Shown here in pieces: positions 7,321 through 17,780 of a stretch of DNA of 64,000 nucleotides. The notes under the pieces were generated by a model that was not told the DNA's origin, did not search any database, and saw only the letters and a list, made by a program, of their open reading frames with translations. The position numbers were made by a program, and so were the translations under genes. Numbering within the stretch: position 1 is the stretch's first letter; the number at the start of each line of letters is the position of its first letter. The stretch is from Haliscomenobacter hydrossis DSM 1100 (lineage in GTDB: Bacteria > Bacteroidota > Bacteroidia > Chitinophagales > Saprospiraceae), in assembly GCF_000212735.1 (NCBI RefSeq), contig NC_015510.1:4403001-4467000 (forward strand), in the 5' to 3' direction.

Positions 7321-9462
7321 ATGGCCCGCCCTGATTTTCGCAACATCCCACTCGACCTAAACCTCGGCGGAGATAACCCTCCAGCCGAGCAAGCCGAACC
7401 CTGGCTCAGCCCGGAGAAAATTCCCGTAAAACCAGTATACCATCCCGCGGATGTACAGGGCATGCAGCACTTGCGCTACGCTGCGGGCATTCCCCCATTT
7501 TTGCGCGGGCCATACGCCAGTATGTATACCATCCGACCCTGGACCATCCGGCAATACGCGGGTTTTTCCACCGCCGAAGAAAGCAATGCCTTTTACCGTC
7601 GCAACCTCGCGCAGGGTCAAAAAGGCCTTTCGGTCGCCTTTGACCTGGCTACCCACCGGGGTTATGATTCCGACCACGAGCGGGTGCAGGGTGATGTAGG
7701 CAAAGCGGGTGTCGCCATCGACAGCGTGGAGGACATGAAAATCCTCTTCGATCAAATTCCCCTCGACGAAATGTCGGTTTCCATGACCATGAACGGTGCC
7801 GTCATTCCCATCATGGCCTTTTACATCGTGGCCGCTGAAGAGCAGGGCATCAAGCCCGAGCAACTCAGTGGAACCATCCAAAACGACATCCTCAAGGAGT
7901 TCATGGTGCGCAACACCTACATTTATCCGCCGGAACAATCGATGCGCATCATCGCCGATGTGTTTGCCTATACGGCGCAGTACATGCCCAAATTCAATTC
8001 CATTTCCATCAGCGGGTACCACATGCAGGAAGCGGGCGCCCCCGCCGATCTGGAATTGGCCTACACCCTGGCCGATGGCTGGGAATACCTGCGCACAGGC
8101 GTAAAGACGGGTTTGGATATCGACAATTTTGCACCACGCCTTTCCTTCTTTTGGGCCATAGGCATGAATCATTTTATGGAAATTGCCAAAATGCGCGCCG
8201 GGCGTTTGTTGTGGTCAAAAATTGTGCAGCAGTTTGGTCCCAAAGATCCCAAGTCGATGGCACTGCGCACGCACTGCCAGACCTCCGGTTGGAGTCTCAC
8301 CGAGCAAGACCCTTTTAACAATGTAGGGCGTACGGCCATTGAAGCACTGGCGGCTACCCTGGGTGGCACCCAATCATTGCATACCAACTCGCTCGACGAG
8401 GCCATCGCGTTGCCTACCGATTTTTCGGCCAAAATTGCCCGGGATACTCAGATTTACCTGCAAAAAGAAACCGACATCTGCCGAGCTGTAGACCCCTGGG
8501 CGGGCAGCTACTACGTGGAATACCTTACCGACAAACTGGCCAAACGCGCCTGGGAACTGATCGAAGAGGTAGAAGAACTGGGTGGTATGGCGAAAGCCAT
8601 CGAAGAGGGTTTGCCCAAATTGCGCATCGAAGAAGCAGCCGCACGCAAACAAGCGCGGATCGATAGTGGAAAAGACCAAATTGTGGGCGTAAACGTGTTT
8701 CGCCAGGAGCATGAAGCGCCAATCGATATTCTGGATGTGGACAATGCCGCCGTGCGCGATGCCCAAATTCGCCGGCTGCAAACCACCAAAAGCCAACGCG
8801 ACGAAGTTGCTTGTCGGGCGGCTTTGCAAAAACTAAAACGATGCGCCCAGGGCGAAGCGGGAAACTTGCTGGCCATCGCCATCGAATGTGCCCGTTTACG
8901 GGCAACCTTGGGTGAAATTTCCTGGGCCATGGAAGAGGTGTTTGGCCGCTTCACCCCCGTAACCCGCAGTGTTTCCGGGGTATACCGCAGCGAATCGGGC
9001 AGTGACGAAAATTTCCGCGAAGCCCAGGAACTGGCCGATCAGTTTGCTGAACTGGAAGGCCGTCGCCCCCGCATCATGATTGCCAAATTGGGTCAGGACG
9101 GCCACGACCGCGGCTCCAAAGTCATCGCGACCAGCTTTGCTGATCTGGGCTTTGACGTCGACATTGGTCCTTTGTTCCAAACCCCGGCCGAAGCGGCTCG
9201 TCAGGCGGTAGAAAACGATGTACATATTTTGGGTATTTCTTCCCTGGCTGCGGGCCACAAAACACTGGTGCCACAAACCATCGCCGAGCTGGCCAAATTG
9301 GGTCGCGATGACATTATGGTTGTCGTTGGCGGGGTGATTCCGGCGCAGGATTATGATTTTTTGTACGCGCAGGGCGTAGTGGGCGTGTTTGGGCCGGGGA
9401 CGAAGATCTCGAAGGCAGCGGCGGAGTTGTTGAAGTTGCTGATTGAGATGGTGGCTTCATAA
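7321..9462 (+). CDS. scpA: Methylmalonyl-CoA mutase, large subunit
   Basis: Adenosylcobalamin-dependent enzyme interconverting succinyl-CoA and (R)-methylmalonyl-CoA in propionate metabolism; cytosolic. 713 residues, normal for the catalytic subunit. The N-terminal TIM barrel (about 50-550) contains [19 protein letters not shown] and the substrate region [13 protein letters not shown] near 153. The C-terminal B12-binding domain shows DGHDRGSK near 592, where the His replaces the lower cobalt ligand, and then VVVGGVIP near 666. No small subunit, epimerase or carboxylase gene lies in the window. A hairpin at 9470-9513 follows. The symbol follows E. coli usage; mutB is also used. Confidence 0.96.
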   Translation: MARPDFRNIPLDLNLGGDNPPAEQAEPWLSPEKIPVKPVYHPADVQGMQHLRYAAGIPPFLRGPYASMYTIRPWTIRQYAGFSTAEESNAFYRRNLAQGQKGLSVAFDLATHRGYDSDHERVQGDVGKAGVAIDSVEDMKILFDQIPLDEMSVSMTMNGAVIPIMAFYIVAAEEQGIKPEQLSGTIQNDILKEFMVRNTYIYPPEQSMRIIADVFAYTAQYMPKFNSISISGYHMQEAGAPADLELAYTLADGWEYLRTGVKTGLDIDNFAPRLSFFWAIGMNHFMEIAKMRAGRLLWSKIVQQFGPKDPKSMALRTHCQTSGWSLTEQDPFNNVGRTAIEALAATLGGTQSLHTNSLDEAIALPTDFSAKIARDTQIYLQKETDICRAVDPWAGSYYVEYLTDKLAKRAWELIEEVEELGGMAKAIEEGLPKLRIEEAAARKQARIDSGKDQIVGVNVFRQEHEAPIDILDVDNAAVRDAQIRRLQTTKSQRDEVACRAALQKLKRCAQGEAGNLLAIAIECARLRATLGEISWAMEEVFGRFTPVTRSVSGVYRSESGSDENFREAQELADQFAELEGRRPRIMIAKLGQDGHDRGSKVIATSFADLGFDVDIGPLFQTPAEAARQAVENDVHILGISSLAAGHKTLVPQTIAELAKLGRDDIMVVVGGVIPAQDYDFLYAQGVVGVFGPGTKISKAAAELLKLLIEMVAS

Positions 9463-9469
9463 AAAAAAT

Positions 9470-9513
9470 AAGGTTGAGGTTTAACATCGCACGCGATGTT
9501 AAACCTCAACCTT
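9470..9513. terminator. Bidirectional terminator between mutase and DUF4783 gene
   Basis: A perfect 21-bp stem (9470-9490 with 9493-9513) and a 2-base loop stand between two convergent genes. Read on the minus strand it is followed by TTATTTTTTTT, a strong terminator for the DUF4783 gene. On the plus strand the T-run is weaker (TTTTATTTATT further on). Confidence 0.85.
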
Positions 9514-9534
9514 AAACCTTAAAAATGATTTTAT

Positions 9535-9912
9535 TTATTCCTTATCAAACCTCAGTTCCTGCACAAAGAACTTATCGCCTTCCACCCTTGCATAGATGTA
9601 TACGCGGAAAGTACCCGAAGCAGTGGTCAAATTGCCAATGCTGTAGTGGGCCTCTTTGCCTTTGGATTGGCCAGTGTGCATTTGACTAAAGGTTTGTGGT
9701 TTATTTTTGCCAAAGAAGTTTTTCAGAATCTGTACAGCTTCGGTTTTGCCGTAAACATTCTCTTGCTCCAGAATGGCAATTTCCACAGATTTATCCAGGT
9801 ATGGCTCTAAAGCAGTCACGTTACCGGTGCTGATGGCTTTGGTAATGCTGTCGAGTGCGAGCTGCTGATCCCATATATTTATGGCTAGCAGGAATATCAA
9901 TAGGCTTTTCAT
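9535..9912 (-). CDS. DUF4783 (NTF2-like) exported protein
   Basis: 125 residues with a short hydrophobic N-terminus (MKSLLIFLLAINIW). The body matches the DUF4783 pattern known from Bacteroidota: alternating acidic helices (ISTGNVTALEPYLDKSVEIAI), then FFGKNKPQTFSQMHTGQSKG, and a final strand (YARVEGDKFFVQELRFDK). The fold is NTF2-like, with no catalytic residues evident. Function unknown. It is a single gene, convergent with the mutase and divergent from gpmI. Confidence 0.8.
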   Translation of the reverse strand: MKSLLIFLLAINIWDQQLALDSITKAISTGNVTALEPYLDKSVEIAILEQENVYGKTEAVQILKNFFGKNKPQTFSQMHTGQSKGKEAHYSIGNLTTASGTFRVYIYARVEGDKFFVQELRFDKE

Positions 9913-10290
9913 AGTCGTCCTTTTTTAGGGTTAGGCCGACCGATTTGGTTTAACGACAACGATCGACCTTTAAAATGTACAGTTTCATCCGCATGATTAA
10001 CCTCCTTCACAGTTTGGTCACAGCATGAAGTGTTTTTAAACTCCAGGTTCGTTCCTCTTTTGGTTGCGATTCTGGTTGTTCAGCACTTTTGCTGGTTTTC
10101 TCATTTATGACGCATTCGTCGGGTGATAGTAACATTTTTTTTCTAAACACACAAATCATAAACGCCTTTTTTCTTTTTTTAATTGTTATTGTGTAAGAAA
10201 AAAGGCCTAATGGTCTTTAACTATCAGTGGCTTGTGCTAAATTCGGCGCGAAATACACTCTTATCGGTATTCATTAGATTTTAACCAAAC
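9913..10290. promoter_or_regulatory. Divergent gap before gpmI, with a hairpin
   Basis: 378 bases. A 12-bp stem GCCTTTTTTCTT (10164-10175) with AAGAAAAAAGGC (10195-10206) stands 85 bases before gpmI. TAAATTCG at 10238-10245 is a near match to TAnnTTTG and could be the gpmI -7 box. No open frame or RNA gene was recognised. Confidence 0.4.
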
Positions 10291-11823
10291 ATGAGCACAA
10301 AAAAAGTTTTACTGGTCATTATGGACGGTTGGGGATTGGGACAGGTACCCTCTTCCGATGCAATTGCCCAAGCAAACACTCCTTTTGTAGACGGTTTATA
10401 CCAGCAATACCCCCATGCGACCCTGATTACACATAGCGAACAAGTGGGTTTGCCCGATGGTCAAATGGGCAACTCTGAAGTAGGGCACCTCAACATTGGT
10501 GCCGGACGGGTCGTGTACCAGGAATTGGCCCGCATCAACAAAGCCATTCGGGATCGGGAATTGCACCAAAGCCCGGTCTTGCTCGATGCCATCAAATACG
10601 CCAAAGAAAACGATAAACCCTTGCACATTTTTGGCCTGGTATCGGATGGTGGGGTACACTCACACATCAATCACCTCAAGGCATTGATTGATATCGTGGA
10701 AGAACAGGGCTTGAAAAAAGCGTTTATCCATGCCTTTACCGATGGACGCGATTGTGATCCCAAAAGTGGACTGGGATTCATCCAGGAAATTGTAGCCTAC
10801 ACCGCAAATAAAGCGACCAAATTGGCTTCGGTTGTTGGTCGCTATTACGCCATGGACCGCGACAAGCGCTGGGAGCGGGTCAAATTGGCCTACGACGCGC
10901 TGGTGAATGGGGTAGGTGAAGCAACTACCGATGTACTCAAAACCTTCCAGGCGCGTTACGCTGCGGGGGAAACCGATGAGTTCATCAAACCCATCATTTG
11001 TTCCGATGCAAGTGGCCAGCCCTTGGCCAAAATCCAGGACGGTGACGCCTTGCTGTGTTTCAACTTCCGCACCGATCGCCCCCGGGAAATTTCTCAGGTG
11101 TTGACCCAAACCGATTTTCCCGATTTCGGTATGCACAAACTCAACTTGCGCTACGTCACCATGACGACCTATGATGAAACGTACCAAAACGTAACGGTCA
11201 TTTTTCAGAATGACAACCTGACCAATACGCTGGGCGAAGTGCTGTCCAAAGCTGGAAAAACCCAGGTGCGCATTGCTGAAACAGAAAAATACCCCCACGT
11301 TACCTTCTTTTTCAATGGGGGTAGAGAAGAACCTTATGCGGGTGAACGCCGCTTGATGGTGCCCTCAGCCAAGGTGGCCACTTATGATTTGCAGCCGGAA
11401 ATGAGCGCCACCGGAATTACCGATGCCATCGTGACGGATATCGTCGAAAACCAGCCCGATTTCATCTGCCTCAATTACGCCAATACCGATATGGTAGGCC
11501 ATACTGGAGTGTTCTCTGCAGCTATGAGGGCGGCGGAAACTGTTGACACCTGCATGAATAAGCTCATCAATACTGCCCTGGATTACGATTATGATTGCAT
11601 CATCATTGCGGATCATGGCAACTCCGATTACATGATCAATGAAGATGGTACACCAAATACTGCGCATACCAAAAATCCGGTGCCGATTATTTACGCCAGT
11701 GCTCAGGCGGCGGGTGCGAAGGTGAAGGATGGGAAATTGGGCGACATTGCTCCAACCATTCTTATGTTGATGGGCGTCCCAACGCCAACTGAAATGACGG
11801 GCACGGTATTGATTGAGCGATAG
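10291..11823 (+). CDS. gpmI: Cofactor-independent phosphoglycerate mutase (GpmI)
   Basis: Glycolytic enzyme interconverting 3- and 2-phosphoglycerate, with two Mn ions and a phosphoserine. 510 residues, the normal length. MDGWGLG near 11-17 gives the first metal Asp. GNSEVGHLNIG near 60-70 holds the catalytic Ser (about residue 62). TDGRDCDP near 150 and the C-terminal HTGVFSAAMRAAE and IIADHGNSDYM (about 410 and 440) supply the remaining metal and substrate ligands. A 43-base hairpin follows, then a lipoprotein gene. Confidence 0.97.
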   Translation: MSTKKVLLVIMDGWGLGQVPSSDAIAQANTPFVDGLYQQYPHATLITHSEQVGLPDGQMGNSEVGHLNIGAGRVVYQELARINKAIRDRELHQSPVLLDAIKYAKENDKPLHIFGLVSDGGVHSHINHLKALIDIVEEQGLKKAFIHAFTDGRDCDPKSGLGFIQEIVAYTANKATKLASVVGRYYAMDRDKRWERVKLAYDALVNGVGEATTDVLKTFQARYAAGETDEFIKPIICSDASGQPLAKIQDGDALLCFNFRTDRPREISQVLTQTDFPDFGMHKLNLRYVTMTTYDETYQNVTVIFQNDNLTNTLGEVLSKAGKTQVRIAETEKYPHVTFFFNGGREEPYAGERRLMVPSAKVATYDLQPEMSATGITDAIVTDIVENQPDFICLNYANTDMVGHTGVFSAAMRAAETVDTCMNKLINTALDYDYDCIIIADHGNSDYMINEDGTPNTAHTKNPVPIIYASAQAAGAKVKDGKLGDIAPTILMLMGVPTPTEMTGTVLIER

Positions 11824-11830
11824 TCCTTTT

Positions 11831-11873
11831 GCCACGGAGACACGAATCACCAAGAGATTCGTGTCTTCGTGGC
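11831..11873. repeat. Hairpin after gpmI
   Basis: An 18-bp stem (11831-11848 with 11856-11873), with one G-T pair, around a 7-base loop. The words GAGACACGA and TCGTGTCTTCGTGG belong to the word-hairpin type seen elsewhere here. A CCCTTTCTT tail follows, so it may terminate gpmI. Confidence 0.6.
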
Positions 11874-11931
11874 CCTTTCTTGTTGTACAACCCTGGCTTT
11901 GTTTGAGGTGTTATGTCTAAAAAAATTATCG

Positions 11932-12489
11932 ATGCAAAAATATCTTCTTGGTTTTTTTACGCTATTGGCACTCTGGAGCTGTACCCCAGGCGGTATCACT
12001 GAAAGCACTTCGGCTGAGCGCGATATCTATTTTTTTGACATCGCTGGCTTCTTTGACGCGCAGATCAAGCAACTCAAAGCGGATCAATTAAAGGCGAACA
12101 AAACCGTTAAGTACAACGCCAAAAGGGATGTTTTGCAGAATCAAAGCCTCGACTACGAAAAAGAACTGGCCGTTTTTGTCCATTCCGATATCAACAAGCT
12201 TTCCTGGCGGGAAAAATACCAGGCGGATACACTCAGCACTGCGGGAAAAATTCAGTCCATCACCTACAAAGCGCTGGATGATCAGCTCAAGACCCAAAAA
12301 ATCGCGATCACTTTTGCCAACAATCAAATAGAACGCATCGCCATTCAAAACCACCTCAAAAGCATCATGGCCAGTACCTGGCAGGAATTGGAATATCGTC
12401 CACGCAAAGGCTATCAGGTGCATGGCAAACAAACCATGCGCCTCAGCGGTGAGGACGAAATGGGCATTGAAGTAGAGTTTGTGCAGTAA
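11932..12489 (+). CDS. Lipoprotein of unknown function
   Basis: 185 residues from ATG 11932. The longer frame from 11869 is rejected because it would hide the signal peptide. MQKYLLGFFTLLALWSC gives a lipobox with Cys17. The remainder is mixed alpha/beta and charged (DIAGFFDAQIKQLKADQLKA, LSWREKYQADTL, SGEDEMGIEVEFVQ at the end) and matches no family I recognise. Probably faces the periplasm. A bidirectional terminator separates it from the convergent SusD gene. Confidence 0.8.
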   Translation: MQKYLLGFFTLLALWSCTPGGITESTSAERDIYFFDIAGFFDAQIKQLKADQLKANKTVKYNAKRDVLQNQSLDYEKELAVFVHSDINKLSWREKYQADTLSTAGKIQSITYKALDDQLKTQKIAITFANNQIERIAIQNHLKSIMASTWQELEYRPRKGYQVHGKQTMRLSGEDEMGIEVEFVQ

Positions 12490-12505
12490 AATGAAAAATT
12501 TTCTG

Positions 12506-12555
12506 CAATAAAAAAGAGCCATCCAGACCAGTACTGGATGGCCCTTTTTTATTTT
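12506..12555. terminator. Bidirectional terminator between lipoprotein and SusD genes
   Basis: GCCATCCAG (12518-12526) pairs with CTGGATGGC (12534-12542). The flanks AAAAAAGA and CCTTTTTTATTTT give a T-run in both directions. Confidence 0.85.
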
Positions 12556-12565
12556 ACCCAAAATA

Positions 12566-14278
12566 TCAATACCCCGGGTTTTGCGCCAGCGTTGGTACAC
12601 CATTGATGGCACTGTTGAGGATTTCCTGAGATGGGATGGGGAAATACTCATGCTTTCCTTTGATAAACTTGGCTCCGCGCAAATAGGAACGTTTGTTCTG
12701 CTCTACGGTCAGATAATCGTTGATGGTTTGATCAACAATCCCCCAACGTACCAGGTCGAAGAAGCGGTGGCCTTCCATCGCAAACTCCAGGCGCTGCTCA
12801 AAACGAACTGCTTGACGCGCTACAGCTTTATCCGTCCAGGCGGCAGTATATTCTTTTACCACGTAATTGCCCGCCGGATTGCCATTGGCCAGCTTCACTA
12901 CCCCGTTTGGATTGGCTGCCCGTTTGCGGATTTGGTTGACCAATTCGCGGGCTTTGTCCAAACTACCAACTTCTACTTCGCACTCTGCCAACCACAGGAT
13001 CACGTGTGACAAACGGATGATGCGGTAGTTGTTGGCATTTTGCCGTGGGTTACCCGTCCAGGTATTGGTGCCGTTTTCAGAGCGATAGGGTGAATTCTTT
13101 TTAGCCGTAAAAGGCCCGGCATAAGCCCGGTCGCGGATGTATTGTGGGTTGTGAATTCCCCAGTCCAAATAAGGCACTCCGTCACGCCCGATTGTCCAGT
13201 CGAGGCGAGGATCCAAACTCCCGGCGTAGGTCTGAGAATTGTCTCCGGGTACGTCCACCTGGTTGAAGGTACTCAGTAAGGGTAACCCGTCGGCATCCGT
13301 TTTAAAGGCATTGACCAGGTTGTGGGTGGGTTGGAAAAATCCACAACAAGTGGTCAGTGCACCACCACCATAGGGATAGTTGAGGGTAGCTCCACGGTTG
13401 CCATTGTTGGAGATTGCTGCACCATCATTTACGGAGTGCTGAATTTCAAAAATAGACTCAGCATTGTTGTTGGTGGCAGCGCGGAAGTTGTCATGGTAGG
13501 CATCAACTAATTTGTACCCACCATTGGCGATGATGTTTTCCAAAATGGGCTTGGCCTCGGCGTATTTACCTTGAAACAAATAAGCTTTAGCCAGGGTAGC
13601 ACCGGCGGCCCACTTGGTCGCACGGCCAGGTGCACCCGCCCAACGGTTGGGGAGGTTGTCGTAGGCAAACTTCAGGTCTGCTTCGATGTTTGGCCAGATT
13701 TCGGTACTGTTGGGCAGTTTGGTGCTCAAGGCATCGGCAGCATTGTAGGTTTGGTCATCAATGTAGGGTACTTTGTTGAACATCTTGCGGGCTTCAAAGT
13801 GGTAGTGCCCACGCAAGAAACGCGCTTGTGCAATGGCCAGGTTTTTGTCTACATCGCTCAAATCGCTTGCTTTGGGTACCAGTTGAATCACGTCATTGGA
13901 ACGGGCAACGCCATCGTACACGGCGCGCCATTTTCCCCGGAAGTGGGTCAAGTCTGCGGTATGGTTATAGGCTTCGATGATCGAAATCTCGGGTTGGTCG
14001 CCCGCATTACTGCCTTTGTAGGCATCGTCGGAAGCGACAGAGCCGTATACCCAATTATCGGCAGATCCCGTCCAGTCGGGGAAAGCCGAGCCTACGTTGG
14101 TTTGTACCCCATCCAGCAAAGAATAAGCACCCGTAAGTACCAGGTTCACCCCGGCGGCATTGCTCAATGTGGCTTCACTCAGCACCCCTAGTGGAGTCAC
14201 CGACAGGAATTCCTCGTTGCAGGAGGCAGCCGAAAACAGGGCCACGAATACTGCGCTGATGATTTTTATTTTTTTCAT
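12566..14278 (-). CDS. SusD/RagB-family glycan-binding lipoprotein
   Basis: Surface lipoprotein that captures a glycan or other nutrient and forms the lid of the neighbouring SusC pore. The start is placed at ATG 14278 (MKKIKIISAVFVALFSAASC) so that Cys20 sits in a lipobox; nine residues upstream are less likely. 570 residues. The N-terminal SusD-like helices carry NNAAGVNLVLTGAYSLLDGV-type sequence. The RagB part ends with FEQRLEFAMEGHRFFDLVRWG and FPIPSQEILNS, hallmarks of the family. It lies 54 bases downstream of susC in one operon. Substrate not readable, although the nearby GH106 suggests rhamnose-containing glycans. Confidence 0.95.
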   Translation of the reverse strand: MKKIKIISAVFVALFSAASCNEEFLSVTPLGVLSEATLSNAAGVNLVLTGAYSLLDGVQTNVGSAFPDWTGSADNWVYGSVASDDAYKGSNAGDQPEISIIEAYNHTADLTHFRGKWRAVYDGVARSNDVIQLVPKASDLSDVDKNLAIAQARFLRGHYHFEARKMFNKVPYIDDQTYNAADALSTKLPNSTEIWPNIEADLKFAYDNLPNRWAGAPGRATKWAAGATLAKAYLFQGKYAEAKPILENIIANGGYKLVDAYHDNFRAATNNNAESIFEIQHSVNDGAAISNNGNRGATLNYPYGGGALTTCCGFFQPTHNLVNAFKTDADGLPLLSTFNQVDVPGDNSQTYAGSLDPRLDWTIGRDGVPYLDWGIHNPQYIRDRAYAGPFTAKKNSPYRSENGTNTWTGNPRQNANNYRIIRLSHVILWLAECEVEVGSLDKARELVNQIRKRAANPNGVVKLANGNPAGNYVVKEYTAAWTDKAVARQAVRFEQRLEFAMEGHRFFDLVRWGIVDQTINDYLTVEQNKRSYLRGAKFIKGKHEYFPIPSQEILNSAINGVPTLAQNPGY

Positions 14279-14332
14279 GGTTGAAATCATTTTTTTGATT
14301 TTCAAAAGTTTTGGCTTCTGAAAATGATGGAA

Positions 14333-17300
14333 TTAGAACGTTACACCCAGCCCAAAATTGATGGAGCGGAAAGCAGGATAAGTCCCTTCATCCACCCCGA
14401 TTTGACGGTCCGATCCGGCACCATAGTTGCGCAGGTTCACTTCAGGATCGAGTCCTTCGTACTTGGTAATGGTCATTAAGTTTTGGCCTTGGGCCCATAC
14501 GCGCAAACCACCAAGCCCAATGCGGCTGATCAGGTTTTGGGGCAGGTTGTAGGTCAACTGTACGTTCTTCAAACGGAAATAAGATCCATCTTCCAGGTAA
14601 TAAGTAGAAGGATTGGAACTGATGACGTCGTTGGAACGTGGAATCGGCAACTTGGCATCGGTTTTGCCGGGACGCCAGGATAAGTCGTACATGCGCTGGG
14701 TGCGATTGCCCCCAAAAGTTGGGAAATCCGTCCAGTAACGCACATAGTTGAACAATTCATTGCCTTGTACGCCTTGTCCAAAGATGTCGAGTTGGAAACT
14801 CTTGTAATTGAAGCTCAGGTTGATCCCGTAAGTAAAGTCGGGGTGTGGGCTACCAATGATGGTGCGGTCGGCAGAGTTGATGATGTTGTCGCCATTCACA
14901 TCGCGGAAATGGAAAGCACCGGCCTTGTTCATGGCGCCACCGCCAAACTGTACGGGTGATTCAGCTGCTTCTCTGTCTGTTTGGAAAATCCCCAGAATAT
15001 CGTAGCCAAAGAAGGAAGCCAGCGGAAACCCTTGTTGGGTTACTGCAACGGTACCTGTTGGCAAACGCAAGTTGCTGAACCCAAAGTACTGGGTCTTGGG
15101 ATCACCATTGGTTTTGATGACGGTATTTTTGTAGGTAGAGAAGTTTGCGCCGATGGTGTAAGAGAATTCTCCACTTTTTCCACGGTAATTTACGCCCACT
15201 TCAACCCCGGTGTTTTGCATTTCCCCGATGTTCTGGAAAGGGTTGGTAGCGACACCTTGGGTAAGTTGAACTTCTACGGGGAATAGCATGTCGGTGGTGC
15301 GACGGTCAAACCAGTCGAAAGCGATATCGAATTTGCCACTCCACAAGGTTACATCAAAGCCTGCGTTGATGGAGCTTGTGGTTTCCCACTTGGCTTTGGC
15401 GTTGCCAAACTGTGATAACTCATAACCAGGCTGTGAAGAAGTACGTGAGCCAGAAAGGTCATAAAAAGAAGATTCTGGTGAGGTAGCAAAAGTAGAGAAG
15501 GCATTGTAGTTACCAATTTCCTGGTTGCCCGTTTGACCCCAACCCACGCGCAATTTGGCAAAAGTAACAGCCTGATTGCCACTCAAAAAATCCTCTTTTG
15601 ACAAAACCCAACCGGCACTCACTGAAGGGAAGACCGCAGTACGAAACTCCGGAGCGAAACGAGAAGAGCGGTCGCGACGAACGGTAGCATCGATCAAATA
15701 TTTATCATTGAGCGCATAGTTCAATCGACCAAACTCAGAGGCCAGGAGCCATTCCGCTGCCCCGCCGGTGTTGTTGATACCCGCCCGACCCGCGCTGAGG
15801 TAACGGTTGGGCAAATCGTCTACGGCAAAACCGTTTCTTTCACCACTGAAAAATTCGAAGTAATTTTTAATGGCTTCGGTACCAATCATGGCCGTGAAGC
15901 GGTGGTTTTCACCAATGGATTTGCTATAGGTTAAGGTATTGTACCAGGTCCAAGTCATGTCATAACTGTTGCTGGTATTCAGGTTATTGTTCCCTACTGG
16001 CTCTGGCGATTCAGGGTCGTTGGCGCGGTAACGGCGGATGTTGAACAAGCCATAATCGATCCCTAACTGGCTCCGTGCAGTTAGGTCCTTGAGGATATCG
16101 GCTTCAACGTAGGCGTTGCCAAACAAACGAATCTCTTTGCCTGCGTTATCCTTGTTGCGGTACAACTCGGCAACCGGGTTGCGGGAGTTGTCCAGTACGG
16201 TTGGAGAACCTGCAAAATAACCCTTCACATCGTAAACGGGGGTAATCGGCGGAACCCGGTAAGCAAAAGAGATCGGATTGCTTTCATTTTGATTGCCGTT
16301 GGGTTGGCCAATTTGTTCGCCGTAAGCAACTTGCATGTTTTCACCCAAACGGATGCGCTTGTTCACTTTAAATTCGGTATTGGCCCGTAAGGAATACCGC
16401 TTGTAACTCGTATGAATCATGATCCCTTGCTGATCAAAATAGTTCAGCGACATGGAATAACGCGCCTGATCGGTCGCTCCGCTTACCCCGATCTGGTGGT
16501 TTTGGATGGGTGCCGAATCAAAAATTTCATCAAACCAATCGGTTCCTTCCTTGTTGGCTTTGGTGATCAGGTTTTTGGGTGAAACGCTGTACTTGCTTTC
16601 ATCCACGGTTCCAACGGCTCCCACCGGAAAGATGTAATCGGGAATTCTTGGTGTCGCAATTGCCCCCCCAAACATCGGAATGTTGGGATACACAATTTTG
16701 GAAGGGTCTGAAATTTTTCCATCCACCAACAAGGCTGGATTTTCTGCATTGATCCGCGACTCCCACAGCAGGTTGACGTATTCCTGGGTATTCAACAAAT
16801 CCAGGAATTTAATCGGTGTTTGTTGGCCGTAATAGGCATCGTAAGTGAACTTGGGTTTGCCACTTTTACCTCGCTTAGTCGTGATGATGACTACGCCGTT
16901 GCCAGCGCGTGATCCATAAATGGAAGCAGCCGATGCATCTTTCAAAATCTGGATCGATTCTACATCACCGAGGTTCAAGGTATTGAGGTTGCCTTTGGTG
17001 GGCATCCCATCTACCACAAACAGAGGAGAGTTGTCGTTGATGGTACCAAAACCCCGGATGCGCACCATGACGCCGCCACCGGGAGCGTTTTCATTGCTAA
17101 CGTTTACGCCAGCAACGCGGCCTTGCATGGCTTGGGCAACGTTTGTAGAAGGTACGGACAACAGTTGCTTGGTGTCTACACTGGCTACTGCGCCAGTAAT
17201 GTCTCGCCGCGATTGGGTACCATATCCGGTAACCACGGCTTCTTGCAGTAAGGTAACATCGGCTTTGACTTTAAGATCAAAGCTGGTTTGAGTGCCCATT

Positions 17301-17569
17301 TCCACTTCCAGTGTAGCATAACCCGTGTAGGAAACTACCAGGATGTTGGAAACGTCGGCGGGAACTTGCAAAGCAAAAGCTCCTTCCAGATCGGTAACGG
17401 TACCTACAGTCGATCCTTTGATAAAAACGGAGGCACCGATGAGGGGAGAGCCGTCATCTTCGGCAGTTATTTTGCCGGAGATCGACCGCTGCGCGAAAGC
17501 GCTTGCGCCTGTAAAAAACAGACACAACAACAGAAACAGTCTGAGTGAATGGGTGTGAGTGTTCTTCAT
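14333..17569 (-). CDS. SusC/RagA-family TonB-linked outer-membrane transporter
   Basis: 1078 residues from ATG 17569 (MKNTHTHSLRLFLLLCLFF, signal cut near AFAQ). Residues about 28-105 form a CarboxypepD_reg-like domain (ISGKITAEDDGSPLIGASVF). The plug follows, with VVTGYGTQSRRDITGAVASV, VDGMPTKGNLNTLNLGDVES and ASIYGSRAGNGVVIITTKRG. The rest is the 22-strand barrel, ending in the aromatic INFGLGVTF. It imports the ligand bound by SusD using TonB energy. First gene of the susC-susD operon; nadB is divergent upstream. Confidence 0.97.
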   Translation of the reverse strand: MKNTHTHSLRLFLLLCLFFTGASAFAQRSISGKITAEDDGSPLIGASVFIKGSTVGTVTDLEGAFALQVPADVSNILVVSYTGYATLEVEMGTQTSFDLKVKADVTLLQEAVVTGYGTQSRRDITGAVASVDTKQLLSVPSTNVAQAMQGRVAGVNVSNENAPGGGVMVRIRGFGTINDNSPLFVVDGMPTKGNLNTLNLGDVESIQILKDASAASIYGSRAGNGVVIITTKRGKSGKPKFTYDAYYGQQTPIKFLDLLNTQEYVNLLWESRINAENPALLVDGKISDPSKIVYPNIPMFGGAIATPRIPDYIFPVGAVGTVDESKYSVSPKNLITKANKEGTDWFDEIFDSAPIQNHQIGVSGATDQARYSMSLNYFDQQGIMIHTSYKRYSLRANTEFKVNKRIRLGENMQVAYGEQIGQPNGNQNESNPISFAYRVPPITPVYDVKGYFAGSPTVLDNSRNPVAELYRNKDNAGKEIRLFGNAYVEADILKDLTARSQLGIDYGLFNIRRYRANDPESPEPVGNNNLNTSNSYDMTWTWYNTLTYSKSIGENHRFTAMIGTEAIKNYFEFFSGERNGFAVDDLPNRYLSAGRAGINNTGGAAEWLLASEFGRLNYALNDKYLIDATVRRDRSSRFAPEFRTAVFPSVSAGWVLSKEDFLSGNQAVTFAKLRVGWGQTGNQEIGNYNAFSTFATSPESSFYDLSGSRTSSQPGYELSQFGNAKAKWETTSSINAGFDVTLWSGKFDIAFDWFDRRTTDMLFPVEVQLTQGVATNPFQNIGEMQNTGVEVGVNYRGKSGEFSYTIGANFSTYKNTVIKTNGDPKTQYFGFSNLRLPTGTVAVTQQGFPLASFFGYDILGIFQTDREAAESPVQFGGGAMNKAGAFHFRDVNGDNIINSADRTIIGSPHPDFTYGINLSFNYKSFQLDIFGQGVQGNELFNYVRYWTDFPTFGGNRTQRMYDLSWRPGKTDAKLPIPRSNDVISSNPSTYYLEDGSYFRLKNVQLTYNLPQNLISRIGLGGLRVWAQGQNLMTITKYEGLDPEVNLRNYGAGSDRQIGVDEGTYPAFRSINFGLGVTF

Positions 17570-17780
17570 GATAATGAGAATTTTATTTGGTAAATATAAC
17601 AGTCCGTACAATATCGATAAAGTTTTTTTTAGTGTGTTTACTGAAAATTTTACATAGGCCTAATTTATTTTGCTTTGGCTTAACACAAGCGAGATTCTTA
17701 CTGGATTTTTTTAGATATTGGCACTCGAACGCAAACAACCGTTTCTTGTTTGCGTTAGTAGTTCACACAATTGATTCCTG